A stretch of DNA of 64,000 nucleotides from Hyphomonadaceae bacterium (GTDB taxonomy: Bacteria; Pseudomonadota; Alphaproteobacteria; Caulobacterales; Hyphomonadaceae): assembly GCA_030697555.1 (NCBI GenBank), contig JAUYPV010000017.1, forward strand, positions 62,001-126,000, read 5' to 3'. A model generated the notes under the pieces. That model was not told the origin of the DNA. It saw only the letters and a program-made list of their open reading frames with translations, and did not search any database. Positions 9,444 through 17,573 of the stretch are shown one piece after another. Each line of letters opens with the position of its first letter. Within the stretch, counting starts at the first letter, position 1. The position numbers and the translations under genes were made by a program.

Positions 9444-11267
9444 ATGCGCCAAAAGCTAACCTCTGTTGTGTTCGCGTGCGTGGCCTTCCTGTTTGCAGGG
9501 GCCTTTCCTACGGCCATGGCGCAGTCCGCCCCGCCGAATAGCTGGCACAATGACCTGACGCCGATTTCGGCGAAGGACTGGAACGCTGAGAAAGCCGCGC
9601 ACCTGTTGGAGCGCGCGGGCTTCGGCGGGACGCCAGAAGACATCGCCAGGCTGGCCGCAATGAGTCCGGTCGAGGCCGTGCGCAGCCTCGTCTACTTCGG
9701 CAAGGCCGATAACAGTCATCTTGCCCCCTTCGAGCACTCCGGCATCCATGATCCCGGCCTTGAACCTTTCCCGGAGAGCCGCCCCGCCGCGACCGATCGC
9801 GCGAAGGAAACCGGCGAGTCGATGGGCGTGAAGGTGAAGCCGGCGGGCAACCGGCGCATCCAGCCGGTCGCCAACAAGTTCTTCTATTGGCTGCGCGCCA
9901 GCGTGCTGGAAACCAACCGCGTCAGCTACTGGTGGGCGAACCGGATGCTGACGAGCAATGCGCCACTGCAGGAAAAGATGGCGCTGTTCTGGCACGGCCA
10001 CTTCGCGAACAATGAAGACAAGGTGCGCGACTATCGCAAGCTGCTCAACCAGCTCGAGCTTTTCCAGAGCAAGGGGACCGGCAGTTTCCGCGACCTCACC
10101 GTCGCCGTGGCGCAGGACCCGGCAATGCTGACCTTCCTCGATGCCGGCAAGAACGTCAAAGGCGCGCCAAACGAGAACTTCGCCCGCGAGATCATGGAAC
10201 TCTTCACCATGGGCGTCGGCAACTACACGGAGAAGGATGTCCGCGAAGCAGCGCGCGCCTTCACCGGCTGGAACTATGTCGACACGAAATTCGTCATCAA
10301 CACCGACCAGCACGATACGGGATCGAAGACGTTCCTCGGCAAGACGGGGAACTTCGACGGCGTGCAGATCATCGACATCATCATGGAACAGCCGGTGACG
10401 GCCAACTACATGGCCGGCAAGCTCTATCGCTTCTTCGTGCGGGAGGATCTCGACCCCAAGCTGCAGACAAAGCTCGGCGATATCCTGCGCAAGAACAAGT
10501 ACGAGATCGCGCCCTTCCTTGAGGCGGTTTTCCTGTCGAGGGATTTCTATAGCCCCGCCTCCGCCGGCGCACAGATTCAGAGCCCGGTGCAGCTCGCCGT
10601 GTCGACGTACAAGAAGCTGGGACTGAAGGCGGTCCCGGGCGTGCCCGATTTCAACGCCGCCACCGGCGCACTCGGACAGAGACTGTTTGCGCCGCCGACC
10701 GTCGCCGGCTGGGCGCAGGGGCGGAGCTGGATCACGCCGGGCCTTCTGCTCGAGCGCGGCAATTTCGCGCGCGACGTGCTGTTCCCGGACATCAACTTCA
10801 TCCCGCCCGACCGCTACAACTTCGCGCCCGACATCCGCCAGGTTTCGACGCGTATCCGGGACGGCGCGGACATCACAGCGGCCACCAGCCAGGCGGAGGG
10901 CGTGGTCGTTGCGGAGTCCAACATGGCCGCCGACCGCGATGAAGACTTCAACACGCGCTACGCCAGCTATCGCGGCTGGCAGATGGCGATCCAGAAAGTG
11001 AAGCCTATTCCGCGTGATACGGCGCAGCTCGACCTCAGCGCGATGGTGCGGGCGAAGGGCCTGCGCACGACGCCGGAGGTGGTCGACTATTTCCTGGCCC
11101 GCTTCATGCGCGTCCAGCCCGGCGCGGATGCGCGGACAAAGCTGATCAAGTTTCTCGACGGGGAACTTGGCACAACCGACTTGAAGGCGGCCGACACCTA
11201 CATGGAAGACTCACTGAGGCTGCTGACGCACCTCATCATGAGCCTGCCGGAATACCAGCTGGATTGA
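9444..11267 (+). CDS. DUF1800 domain-containing exported protein
   Basis: The protein is 607 residues long from the ATG at 9444. That start is preferred over the upstream ATG at 9372 because it gives a clean signal peptide (MRQK, a hydrophobic core, then AMAQ). The mature part carries DUF1800 features: AAHLLERAGFGGTPEDI near the start, MALFWHGHFA, and NENFAREIMELFTMGVGNY in the middle. DUF1800 genes nearly always sit beside a DUF1501 gene, as here with a 6-base gap. The pair is exported and of unknown biochemical role. Sequence between 9255 and 9443 holds no gene I can support. Confidence 0.9.
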   Translation: MRQKLTSVVFACVAFLFAGAFPTAMAQSAPPNSWHNDLTPISAKDWNAEKAAHLLERAGFGGTPEDIARLAAMSPVEAVRSLVYFGKADNSHLAPFEHSGIHDPGLEPFPESRPAATDRAKETGESMGVKVKPAGNRRIQPVANKFFYWLRASVLETNRVSYWWANRMLTSNAPLQEKMALFWHGHFANNEDKVRDYRKLLNQLELFQSKGTGSFRDLTVAVAQDPAMLTFLDAGKNVKGAPNENFAREIMELFTMGVGNYTEKDVREAARAFTGWNYVDTKFVINTDQHDTGSKTFLGKTGNFDGVQIIDIIMEQPVTANYMAGKLYRFFVREDLDPKLQTKLGDILRKNKYEIAPFLEAVFLSRDFYSPASAGAQIQSPVQLAVSTYKKLGLKAVPGVPDFNAATGALGQRLFAPPTVAGWAQGRSWITPGLLLERGNFARDVLFPDINFIPPDRYNFAPDIRQVSTRIRDGADITAATSQAEGVVVAESNMAADRDEDFNTRYASYRGWQMAIQKVKPIPRDTAQLDLSAMVRAKGLRTTPEVVDYFLARFMRVQPGADARTKLIKFLDGELGTTDLKAADTYMEDSLRLLTHLIMSLPEYQLD

Positions 11268-11273
11268 ACGGCG

Positions 11274-12500
11274 ATGACAAAGCACACTCATCTCGATCTC
11301 GCACTGACGCGGCGCGGCCTGCTGAACACCGGCATAGCCGCCGGTCTTGTTGCTCCGCCCCTGATGTTCGGCCCGTCAGCCGAAGCACAGACCGCGCAGG
11401 CGTCGAAGGGGCGCATCCTCGTCGTGCTGGAACTTTCCGGCGGCAATGATGGGCTCAACACTGTCGTGCCGTATGGCGATGACGCCTACTACCGGCATCG
11501 GCCGCAGATTGGCATCCGCAAGGAACGGCTGCGCAAGCTCGACGACCATTTCGGACTCAATGCCGGCATGGTCGGAATGGAGAAGCTGTTCAAGGACGGC
11601 AAGCTCGCGATCGTTCACGGCTGCGGCTATGCGGACCCGTCCTTCTCGCACTTCACGTCGATGGCTTACTGGCACACGGCCGCGCCGAACAGCGGCGAGC
11701 AGTTCGGATGGGTCGGACGGCTGGCCGACGCGATGGCGCCCCAGGCGCCACCGAACTTCCTGATCAACATCGGCGCGAGCCAGTCGCTGGCCGTCCGCGC
11801 ACACAAGCACGTGCCGGTTGTCTTCAACAATCCAGACAACTTCGCGCGCGAAATGTTTTTCGAGGAGAAGGAAGCGCTGGCGAGCCTGCCGGACCCCGGC
11901 AAGGTGACGAACCCGTCGCGGCGCTACCTGCTCGACATTGCGAAGAGCGCAAACGACGCCTCCGCCATGGTGCGCAAGGCGTGGTCCGACTATCGCTCGC
12001 CGATCGACTACGGCATCGTGGATCTCGGCCTGCGCCGTGTGGCGGCCATGATCAGCGCAGGGCTGCCGGCGCGGCTCTACTACACCTCGTACGCAAACAA
12101 CGCTTTCGACACCCACGTCACGCAGAATGATCTGCATGGGCGGCTGCTCACCTACACGTCCGACGCGCTCTCCGGCTTCATGCAGGACATGGAGCGCATC
12201 GGCCGAGCCGACGATGTGACAGTGATGCTCTTCTCCGAATTCGGCCGCCGCGTGCCGGAAAACACCAGCCTCGGCACGGACCATGGCGCGGCCAACGTGA
12301 TGTTCGTCGCCGGCAAACAGGTGAAAGGCGGCCACTATGGCGAGCTGCCGAGCCTCACCAAGCTCGACGCCGGAGACAACCTGATGTTCACGACGGACTT
12401 CCGCCGTGTCTACGCCACCATGACCGAAGGCTGGCTGAAGCAGAAAACGACGCCAGACCTGCTCAACGGAAACTTCAAGCCGTTCGACATCTTCGCCTAA
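11274..12500 (+). CDS. DUF1501 domain-containing Tat-exported protein
   Basis: This 408-residue product starts with a twin-arginine signal (LTRRGLLNTGIAAGL, then a cleavage-like AEAQ). The mature protein has the DUF1501 landmarks VVLELSGGNDGLNTVVPY near the start and EFGRRVPEN with DHGAANVMF near the end, which place it in the alkaline-phosphatase/sulfatase-like fold. Tat export implies folding, perhaps metal loading, in the cytoplasm. It follows the DUF1800 gene by 6 bases and is probably its functional partner in the periplasm. The substrate is unknown. Confidence 0.9.
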   Translation: MTKHTHLDLALTRRGLLNTGIAAGLVAPPLMFGPSAEAQTAQASKGRILVVLELSGGNDGLNTVVPYGDDAYYRHRPQIGIRKERLRKLDDHFGLNAGMVGMEKLFKDGKLAIVHGCGYADPSFSHFTSMAYWHTAAPNSGEQFGWVGRLADAMAPQAPPNFLINIGASQSLAVRAHKHVPVVFNNPDNFAREMFFEEKEALASLPDPGKVTNPSRRYLLDIAKSANDASAMVRKAWSDYRSPIDYGIVDLGLRRVAAMISAGLPARLYYTSYANNAFDTHVTQNDLHGRLLTYTSDALSGFMQDMERIGRADDVTVMLFSEFGRRVPENTSLGTDHGAANVMFVAGKQVKGGHYGELPSLTKLDAGDNLMFTTDFRRVYATMTEGWLKQKTTPDLLNGNFKPFDIFA

Positions 12501-12523
12501 GCGCCCGAGGGTTCCTCGGGTGC
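12501..12523 (+). terminator. Hairpin directly after the DUF1501 stop
   Basis: Immediately after the stop codon lie GCGCCCGAGG and CCTCGGGTGC separated by GTT: a 10-pair stem with one G-T pair. There is no T-run after it, so this is a terminator candidate of the hairpin-only kind. The rest of the gap to 12808 holds no gene that I can support. Confidence 0.5.
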
Positions 12524-12808
12524 GAAGCGGCCGTCGGGTCCAAGCGCAGTTCACTTTGATGCGCGTCGGCGAGAATCCGGATGCCGCCGTGCTTGTCTTC
12601 ACGTCGAGACGCGCGATCGAACTCAGCGGGTCACGCTAGCGCCGATCAATCCAGGAGACCAACTCGCGCGAGGTCGACCAAGGATATGTGGCGCGCCAAG
12701 CCGGATGAGCACCACTACTCAGCGGCCGAAGCCTAACGGTCGCTCCCGTATCCGCCCAAGCGATGCACTCGATGGTAGCAGAAGCGGTACATCCAGACCG
12801 AAGAGCCG

Positions 12809-13600
12809 TCAGGCCGCCCGCGCAGCATGGCGGCTGTAGAGGAAATCGAGCACCTTCTGGCGATACTGATTGAAACGTGGCTCCTCGAGCATTGCCACCC
12901 GGCAGCGCGGGCGCGGCAACACGATGTCGAGAATCTCGCCGATGATCGCAGCAGGACCGTTGGTCATCATAACGATGCGGTCGGAGAGGAAAACGGCTTC
13001 GTCGACATCGTGAGTGATCATCAAGATGGTGCAACCGACCCTCGCGTGGATTTCGGAGACCGCTTCCTGCAGGCTTGCGCGCGTCAGCGCATCGAGCGCG
13101 CCGAACGGTTCGTCGAGCAGCAGGACCTTCGGCTCCATCGCCAGCGCGCGGGCGATGCCGACGCGCTGCTTCATGCCGCCGGAGATCTCGCCCGGCCGTT
13201 TCGCGGCGGCATGGGTCATCTGCACCAGCTGGAGGTTGTGCATCGTCCAATCATGGCGTTCGGCGCGCGACTTCGTACGGCCGAACACCTTGTCCACCGC
13301 GAGGCGGACATTCTCGTAGCAGGACAGCCAGGGCAGCAGGCTGTGGTTCTGGAAAACGATCGCCCGCTCCGGTCCTGGCCCGGCCACTTCCCGGCGGTCG
13401 AGGATCACGCCGCCTGAAACCGGCGCTACGAGTCCTCCGACGACATTGAGCAGGGTGGACTTCCCGCAGCCCGAATGCCCGATGATGGAGACGTATTCGC
13501 CCTGCTCGATCGCCAGCGAGATGCTTCGCAGGACATCCGAGACGACGCCCGCGCGCTGGAAGGTGACAGACACGTTCTCGATGGAGAGATAGCTGGACAT
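12809..13600 (-). CDS. nrtD: Nitrate/nitrite ABC transporter ATP-binding protein (NrtD/SsuB-like)
   Basis: The 263-residue ATPase has a Walker A loop (GHSGCGKSTLLN), the signature ISGGMKQRVGIA, Walker B VLLLDEPFGALD and the H-loop ITHDVDEAVFL. The family (NrtD, SsuB, TauB) energises uptake of nitrate, sulfonates or taurine. The neighbouring CmpA/NrtA-type binding protein points to nitrate or nitrite. It is the last gene of a four-gene minus-strand unit, 12 bases after the permease. No nitrate or nitrite reductase gene follows, so assimilation enzymes must lie elsewhere. Confidence 0.88.
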   Translation of the reverse strand: MSSYLSIENVSVTFQRAGVVSDVLRSISLAIEQGEYVSIIGHSGCGKSTLLNVVGGLVAPVSGGVILDRREVAGPGPERAIVFQNHSLLPWLSCYENVRLAVDKVFGRTKSRAERHDWTMHNLQLVQMTHAAAKRPGEISGGMKQRVGIARALAMEPKVLLLDEPFGALDALTRASLQEAVSEIHARVGCTILMITHDVDEAVFLSDRIVMMTNGPAAIIGEILDIVLPRPRCRVAMLEEPRFNQYRQKVLDFLYSRHAARAA

Positions 13601-13612
13601 GGTTGCGCTTTC

Positions 13613-14521
13613 CTAGCTCGCGGCCGTTCCGCGCGAGGCGAAACGTCCCAGAAGGGCGACGAAGCGATCCAGCGCGTAGCCGACGAGGCCGACCCAGATC
13701 AGGGCGACGATGATGTCGGAGATGCGGCTGGCGTTGTACTGGTCCCAGATGAAGAACCCGATGCCGACCCCGCCCAGCAACATCTCGGACGCAACGATCG
13801 CCAGCCAGCTCATGCCGATCCCGATGCGCAAGCCGGTGAAGATGTAGGGCGTCGCCGCCGGCGCCATGATGCGGAAGAACATCTCGGCGGACGACAGCCG
13901 CAACACTCGGCCGACGTTGAGATAGTCCTGCGGCAGGTTCCGGATGCCTACTGCCGTGTTGATGATCACCGGCCAGATCGATGTGATGAAGATCACGAAC
14001 AGCGCGGAAGGCTGCGCTTCCCGGAACAGCGCCAGAGAGATCGGCAGCCATGCAAGCGGCGGGACGGTGCGCAGCACCTGGAAAACCGGATCGAATGCCC
14101 GCAGCGCCCACTTGTTGGCGCCGATCCAGACACCGAGGAGCACGCCGGCCAGAGCGGCCATGCTGAAGCCGATCGCCACCCGCGAGAGCGACGTCGACAC
14201 ATGCCAGAACAGCCCCTTATCAACGCCGCCCCGATTGAAGAACGGATCGACGATCAGCTCGCGTGACTGCTCCCAGATCGACAGCGGCCCCGGAAACAGC
14301 GACGCGGGATCGCCGCAAGCAATCTGCCAGACAATAAGGATCAGGGTGATGACAAGCAGCGGCGGCACGACCGAAGCGAGCACCTGGCCTGCAAACGCCG
14401 GATGGCGGCCGGGGCGCCTTTTTGGTTGGGGCAGTTTCACGATTGCCGCGCTGGATTGGGAGGCAACCTCGGGGAGGGCGTCGGATTTCACGGCGGCGAG
14501 CACTGTCATGGCCGTCTTCAC
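13613..14521 (-). CDS. nrtB: Nitrate/nitrite ABC transporter permease
   Basis: The 302-residue membrane protein has about six predicted segments, starting with VVPPLLVITLILIVWQIAC. The binding-protein-dependent permease core includes the EAA-type stretch MLLGGVGIGFFIWDQYNA. The start ATG at 14521 overlaps the stop of the binding-protein gene by four bases, indicating translational coupling. It would form the inner-membrane channel for the NrtA-like protein and the NrtD-like ATPase. Confidence 0.88.
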   Translation of the reverse strand: MKTAMTVLAAVKSDALPEVASQSSAAIVKLPQPKRRPGRHPAFAGQVLASVVPPLLVITLILIVWQIACGDPASLFPGPLSIWEQSRELIVDPFFNRGGVDKGLFWHVSTSLSRVAIGFSMAALAGVLLGVWIGANKWALRAFDPVFQVLRTVPPLAWLPISLALFREAQPSALFVIFITSIWPVIINTAVGIRNLPQDYLNVGRVLRLSSAEMFFRIMAPAATPYIFTGLRIGIGMSWLAIVASEMLLGGVGIGFFIWDQYNASRISDIIVALIWVGLVGYALDRFVALLGRFASRGTAAS

Positions 14522-15804
14522 GCGATCCGTTTGATTGAGAGCGAGGCGAGATAGGCTTCAGGGTTAGCCGGATCGAACGTCTTCCCGTCGAAGAATTTCT
14601 CGACGCCGCGGCTGTCGAATGCAGGCGCCGCAACCTTCAGCGTGGACGCGGCGGTGCGCCACATGTCCGACCGGTTCACTTTGTCCACGGTCGCGTTGAT
14701 GTCGGTTCCGGCGGGGATGTTTCCCCAGCGGATGTTCTCAGCGAGGAACCATTTGTCGTGCGACTTCCACGGGAAACTCGCGTCATCCGCCCAGAACTTC
14801 ATGATGTGCGGCGACTTCTCGACGACGCGACCCGGGTCGTAGGCGATCTTGCCGGTGAGGCGCGGCAGGATGTCATTGAGCGGCACGTTGATGTATTGCC
14901 GCCCCGCCACGATCGAGCACATGGCCGGCCGGTTCTTCATGTCATCGCACCAGCGCTGCGCCTCCATCACTGCGGTAAGAAGCGCCTGCGCGGCGCGCGG
15001 ATATTTCGCCACCCAGTCGGCCCGCATGCCGAGGGCTTTCTCGGGATGATTCATCCACATCTCGGACGTTGTCGTCGCGGTGGCTCCGAGCTTCTGGCTG
15101 ACTAGCTGCGCGTTCCAAGGCTCGCCGACGCAGAAGGCATCCTGCGTGCCGGCGCGCATGTTCGCCACCATCTGCGGCGGCGGGATCACGATGGTCTCGC
15201 AATCGGCGTCGGGGTTCACTCCGCCTGCAGCGAGCCAGTAGCGTAACCATAGATCGTGCGTTCCTCCCCGGAACGTCATGGCGACCTTTGCGGTCTTGCC
15301 TGCCTTCTTCATGTCCGCGAAGCGCGCCTTCAGCGCCGAGGCATCGAGTTTCACGCCCGACGTGTGCAGCGCGTTTGAAACCGAAATCGCCTGCCCGTTT
15401 ATGTTGAGACGGCAGAGGATGTTCATCGGCACAGGTTGGCCGCCGCTGATGGTTCCCAGCGTCATCAGGTAGGGCATGGGCGTAAGGATGTGCGCCCCGT
15501 CGATTCCACCGGCGCCGGAGCCCAGCACGAGGTTGTCGCGCGTCGAGGCCCATGAAGCCTGCTTCAGCACTTCCACGTCAGGCAGGCCGTACTTGTCGAA
15601 CAGCCCGCGCTCCTTCGCGATGATCAGCGGCGAGCAGTCAGTCAGCGCGATGAAGCCGAGCTTGGCTTTAGTGATCTCCGGCCCCTTGCCCTGAGCGAAA
15701 GCGCCGTCGGGAAACGCCAGCCTGGCGGCGAGCACGGTTGCGGCTGCGCCTGTCAGGGCGGCGCGACGGCTCAAACCCTTCTTCTTCTCAGAAACGTTGG
15801 TCAT
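14518..15804 (-). CDS. nrtA: Nitrate ABC transporter substrate-binding protein (CmpA/NrtA family)
   Basis: This 428-residue protein starts with a twin-arginine signal (LSRRAALTGAAATVLAARL). The mature part shows family hallmarks: LGFIALTDCSPLIIAKERGLF near the start, the central VGEPWNAQLVSQK, and NIPAGTDINATVDKVNRSDM near the end. CmpA/NrtA proteins bind nitrate, nitrite or bicarbonate. The attached permease and ATPase and the leader structures upstream favour nitrate/nitrite. It lies 27 bases downstream of the porin gene in the same unit. Confidence 0.9.
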   Translation of the reverse strand: MTNVSEKKKGLSRRAALTGAAATVLAARLAFPDGAFAQGKGPEITKAKLGFIALTDCSPLIIAKERGLFDKYGLPDVEVLKQASWASTRDNLVLGSGAGGIDGAHILTPMPYLMTLGTISGGQPVPMNILCRLNINGQAISVSNALHTSGVKLDASALKARFADMKKAGKTAKVAMTFRGGTHDLWLRYWLAAGGVNPDADCETIVIPPPQMVANMRAGTQDAFCVGEPWNAQLVSQKLGATATTTSEMWMNHPEKALGMRADWVAKYPRAAQALLTAVMEAQRWCDDMKNRPAMCSIVAGRQYINVPLNDILPRLTGKIAYDPGRVVEKSPHIMKFWADDASFPWKSHDKWFLAENIRWGNIPAGTDINATVDKVNRSDMWRTAASTLKVAAPAFDSRGVEKFFDGKTFDPANPEAYLASLSIKRIA

Positions 15805-15831
15805 GCGGTGTCCTCTTCTTCGGCGAGCGCG

Positions 15832-17127
15832 CTAGAGTTTCCATTCGAAGCCGAACCACACCTTGGTGCGGTCCGCCGGAGCAGGCGCGACGCCCGGCCC
15901 GTCATAGTCGGCAAACTTGAGGAGCCAGGAGAGGCGCGGCGTGATCGCGCCCGTCGCCTGGAGGTTCCATTCGGAGCCGAGATCGGCGCCTGTCCGCTCC
16001 GCTTCGAAGTCGTGGTAGCGGGCGAGGAAGGCGAGGTTGAAGAGGTAGTCCCACTTCCAGCGCGGGCTCCACGTGACGGTGGCGTTGAGATCGTTGATCC
16101 CGTCGACCGTGGTCTTCACACCGTTGACGATAAAGGCGTCGGACCATCCCTGGAAAGCGTGCAGCGTCGCCAGCGGCGTCGAAAAACCTCGCGCGCCATT
16201 GCCCTCCAGCGTCTCGTAGCTGATGCGGCCGGAGAATTCCTCCAGCGTCGCCGTGACCTCGGCGCTGGCCATGTCGAGATCGTAGTCCAGCAGGCTCTCG
16301 CCATGGTCGCTCTGGGTGGCGTAGCTGGCGGCATAGGCCACGTTGACGGCGCCGAACCACTGCTTGCCTGACGCTTTCACACCATAGGTGAGGTTCGATT
16401 GGTTGCGCACCCCGGGTGTCGTCGGCTTGGTGAAGTCCAGCGCATAGACGAACGCCGCAACCTTCAGCGGATCGGCGAAGGCGTAGCTGAAATTGGCGAT
16501 GTGACTGTTCGAGTCCCAGTCCTGCGCTTCGGCGAAAATGCGGTTTACGTGGGCGATATACGCGTAGGTGACGTCGAACCGCCCCAGATCCGCGTCGAAC
16601 CTCGCCGCATCGAAGGTCTGCTCGTCCTGGCGCCACGCAACGCCGCCAATGAAGCGCTGATCGTCCAGATTGATGCGCTGGCGCCCCAGGGTGGCAGTGA
16701 AACGGCTGTCCGGCGTCCACACGACCTGCAGCCGGTTCAGCTCGGTAACATCGGGATCGAACACCTGCGCGAACGTCGTCTTGCCGTTGACGTTGGTGTC
16801 GTAGTTCTCCTCGCCGAGCTGACGGACATCCTCGAATTCGATCGTGGCCTGCAGGTTGTTCCACCTGGCTGTCTGCCAGCCCAGCCGCGTGCGGGCAGTG
16901 AAAGCCTCGGCATCGATCCGGCCGGTCTGGTCGACGAGTTCGAGCCGCGGCCGGAATTCGAGGATCGGTGTTCCTTTCTGAATCGCGGCGCCGATATCCA
17001 GCGGCGGATCCGCCGCCTGCGCATACGCGCCGCCGGCGGTTATCATCGCGATACTCGCCGCGCCCCCGAGCGCGGCTATGCCTCTGATTGTCGTTGTCCC
17101 CCGCACTGCTTTACCGCCGTCCGCCAT
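15832..17127 (-). CDS. Outer-membrane beta-barrel porin (alginate-export-like) of the nitrate operon
   Basis: The product is 431 residues from the ATG at 17127, chosen because AGAGGA sits 7 bases upstream and a signal peptide follows (ending near GAYAQ). The rest alternates short beta strands, with typical repeats such as RTRLGWQTARWNNLQ and FTATLGRQRINLDDQRF, and ends in WFGFEWKL with an aromatic near the C-terminus. This is an outer-membrane porin of the alginate-export/porin type. As first gene of the porin-nrtABD unit it probably lets nitrate or nitrite enter the periplasm. A possible longer open frame upstream would run through the leader terminator and is not credible. Confidence 0.85.
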   Translation of the reverse strand: MADGGKAVRGTTTIRGIAALGGAASIAMITAGGAYAQAADPPLDIGAAIQKGTPILEFRPRLELVDQTGRIDAEAFTARTRLGWQTARWNNLQATIEFEDVRQLGEENYDTNVNGKTTFAQVFDPDVTELNRLQVVWTPDSRFTATLGRQRINLDDQRFIGGVAWRQDEQTFDAARFDADLGRFDVTYAYIAHVNRIFAEAQDWDSNSHIANFSYAFADPLKVAAFVYALDFTKPTTPGVRNQSNLTYGVKASGKQWFGAVNVAYAASYATQSDHGESLLDYDLDMASAEVTATLEEFSGRISYETLEGNGARGFSTPLATLHAFQGWSDAFIVNGVKTTVDGINDLNATVTWSPRWKWDYLFNLAFLARYHDFEAERTGADLGSEWNLQATGAITPRLSWLLKFADYDGPGVAPAPADRTKVWFGFEWKL

Positions 17128-17151
17128 GTGGTCCTCTGTTGGCCTTTGGCC

Positions 17152-17196
17152 AAAAAAAAAAAACGCCCGCGCGGCGCCGATGAGGCCGCACGGACG
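17152..17196 (-). terminator. Leader terminator (attenuator) of the porin-nrtABD operon
   Basis: On the minus strand CGTCCGTGCGGC (17196-17185) pairs with GCCGCGCGGGCG (17175-17164) across a 9-base loop, a 12-pair stem with two G-T pairs. It is followed at once by twelve T (17163-17152). This is a strong intrinsic terminator placed only 24 bases before the porin ATG, so full expression of the operon requires antitermination. Confidence 0.9.
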
Positions 17197-17255
17197 TCGT
17201 TGTCCGAACTTGATGTGGGCGCAGCGATGCGCCAACCGGAACGCCATTGCCCCGG
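17191..17255 (-). promoter_or_regulatory. ANTAR-type antiterminator: three hexaloop hairpins before the attenuator
   Basis: Three consecutive minus-strand hairpins each have a six-base loop with A at position 1 and G at position 4. Hairpin A (17255-17236): CCGGGGC, loop AATGGC, GTTCCGG. Hairpin B (17233-17218): GGCGC, loop ATCGCT, GCGCC. Hairpin C (17206-17191): CGGAC, loop AACGAC, GTCCG. Hairpin C uses bases 17196-17191 of the terminator's 5' arm, so the two cannot coexist. ANTAR proteins (NasR, NasT, EutV) are known to bind such paired hexaloop hairpins and prevent termination, and nitrate assimilation operons are classic targets. The regulator gene is not in this window. Confidence 0.82.
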
Positions 17256-17532
17256 CAAGTGAGCGAGTGGTGCCGGCTCTAGTGCAGCGCAGCAAGCCTC
17301 ATATTCGCGGAAGCGCAAGATTTGCGGTCATCGGCGCTAGGGCGCCTTCGCCTTGTGCTGCGTTGCACGCTGAATGCACAAACGTGAAGCCGACGCGACA
17401 GTACGTCGGCATGCAGAAGTCGCGTCGCAACGTCTGCGCTCGCCCATCACCTCCCGACGGATTGCTCAGTTAAACCAGATCCTGCTCGCCCTGCGCGTCG
17501 ACTTCCTCCTCAAGAATGGGCGTTCGTGATTA

Positions 17533-17565
17533 GACTTCTCAGCGACTGGAACTCGCTGAGAAGTC
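17533..17565 (-). terminator. 13-pair hairpin after the two-component operon
   Basis: GACTTCTCAGCGA and TCGCTGAGAAGTC form a perfect 13-pair stem with a 7-base loop, eight bases downstream of the histidine kinase stop on the minus strand. There is no T-run, but the position fits a transcript end. Confidence 0.6.
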
Positions 17566-17573
17566 GGCGTCCG

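Noticed and set aside
17353-17381. Imperfect palindrome TTGTGC...GCACAA upstream of the nitrate leader, with a nested GTGC-AACGCA-GCAC hairpin that also has an A1/G4 loop.
   Set aside because: It is about 100 bases upstream of the three-hairpin cluster and has only a 4-pair stem, so I did not count it as part of the ANTAR element. It may be a protein-binding site near the promoter.
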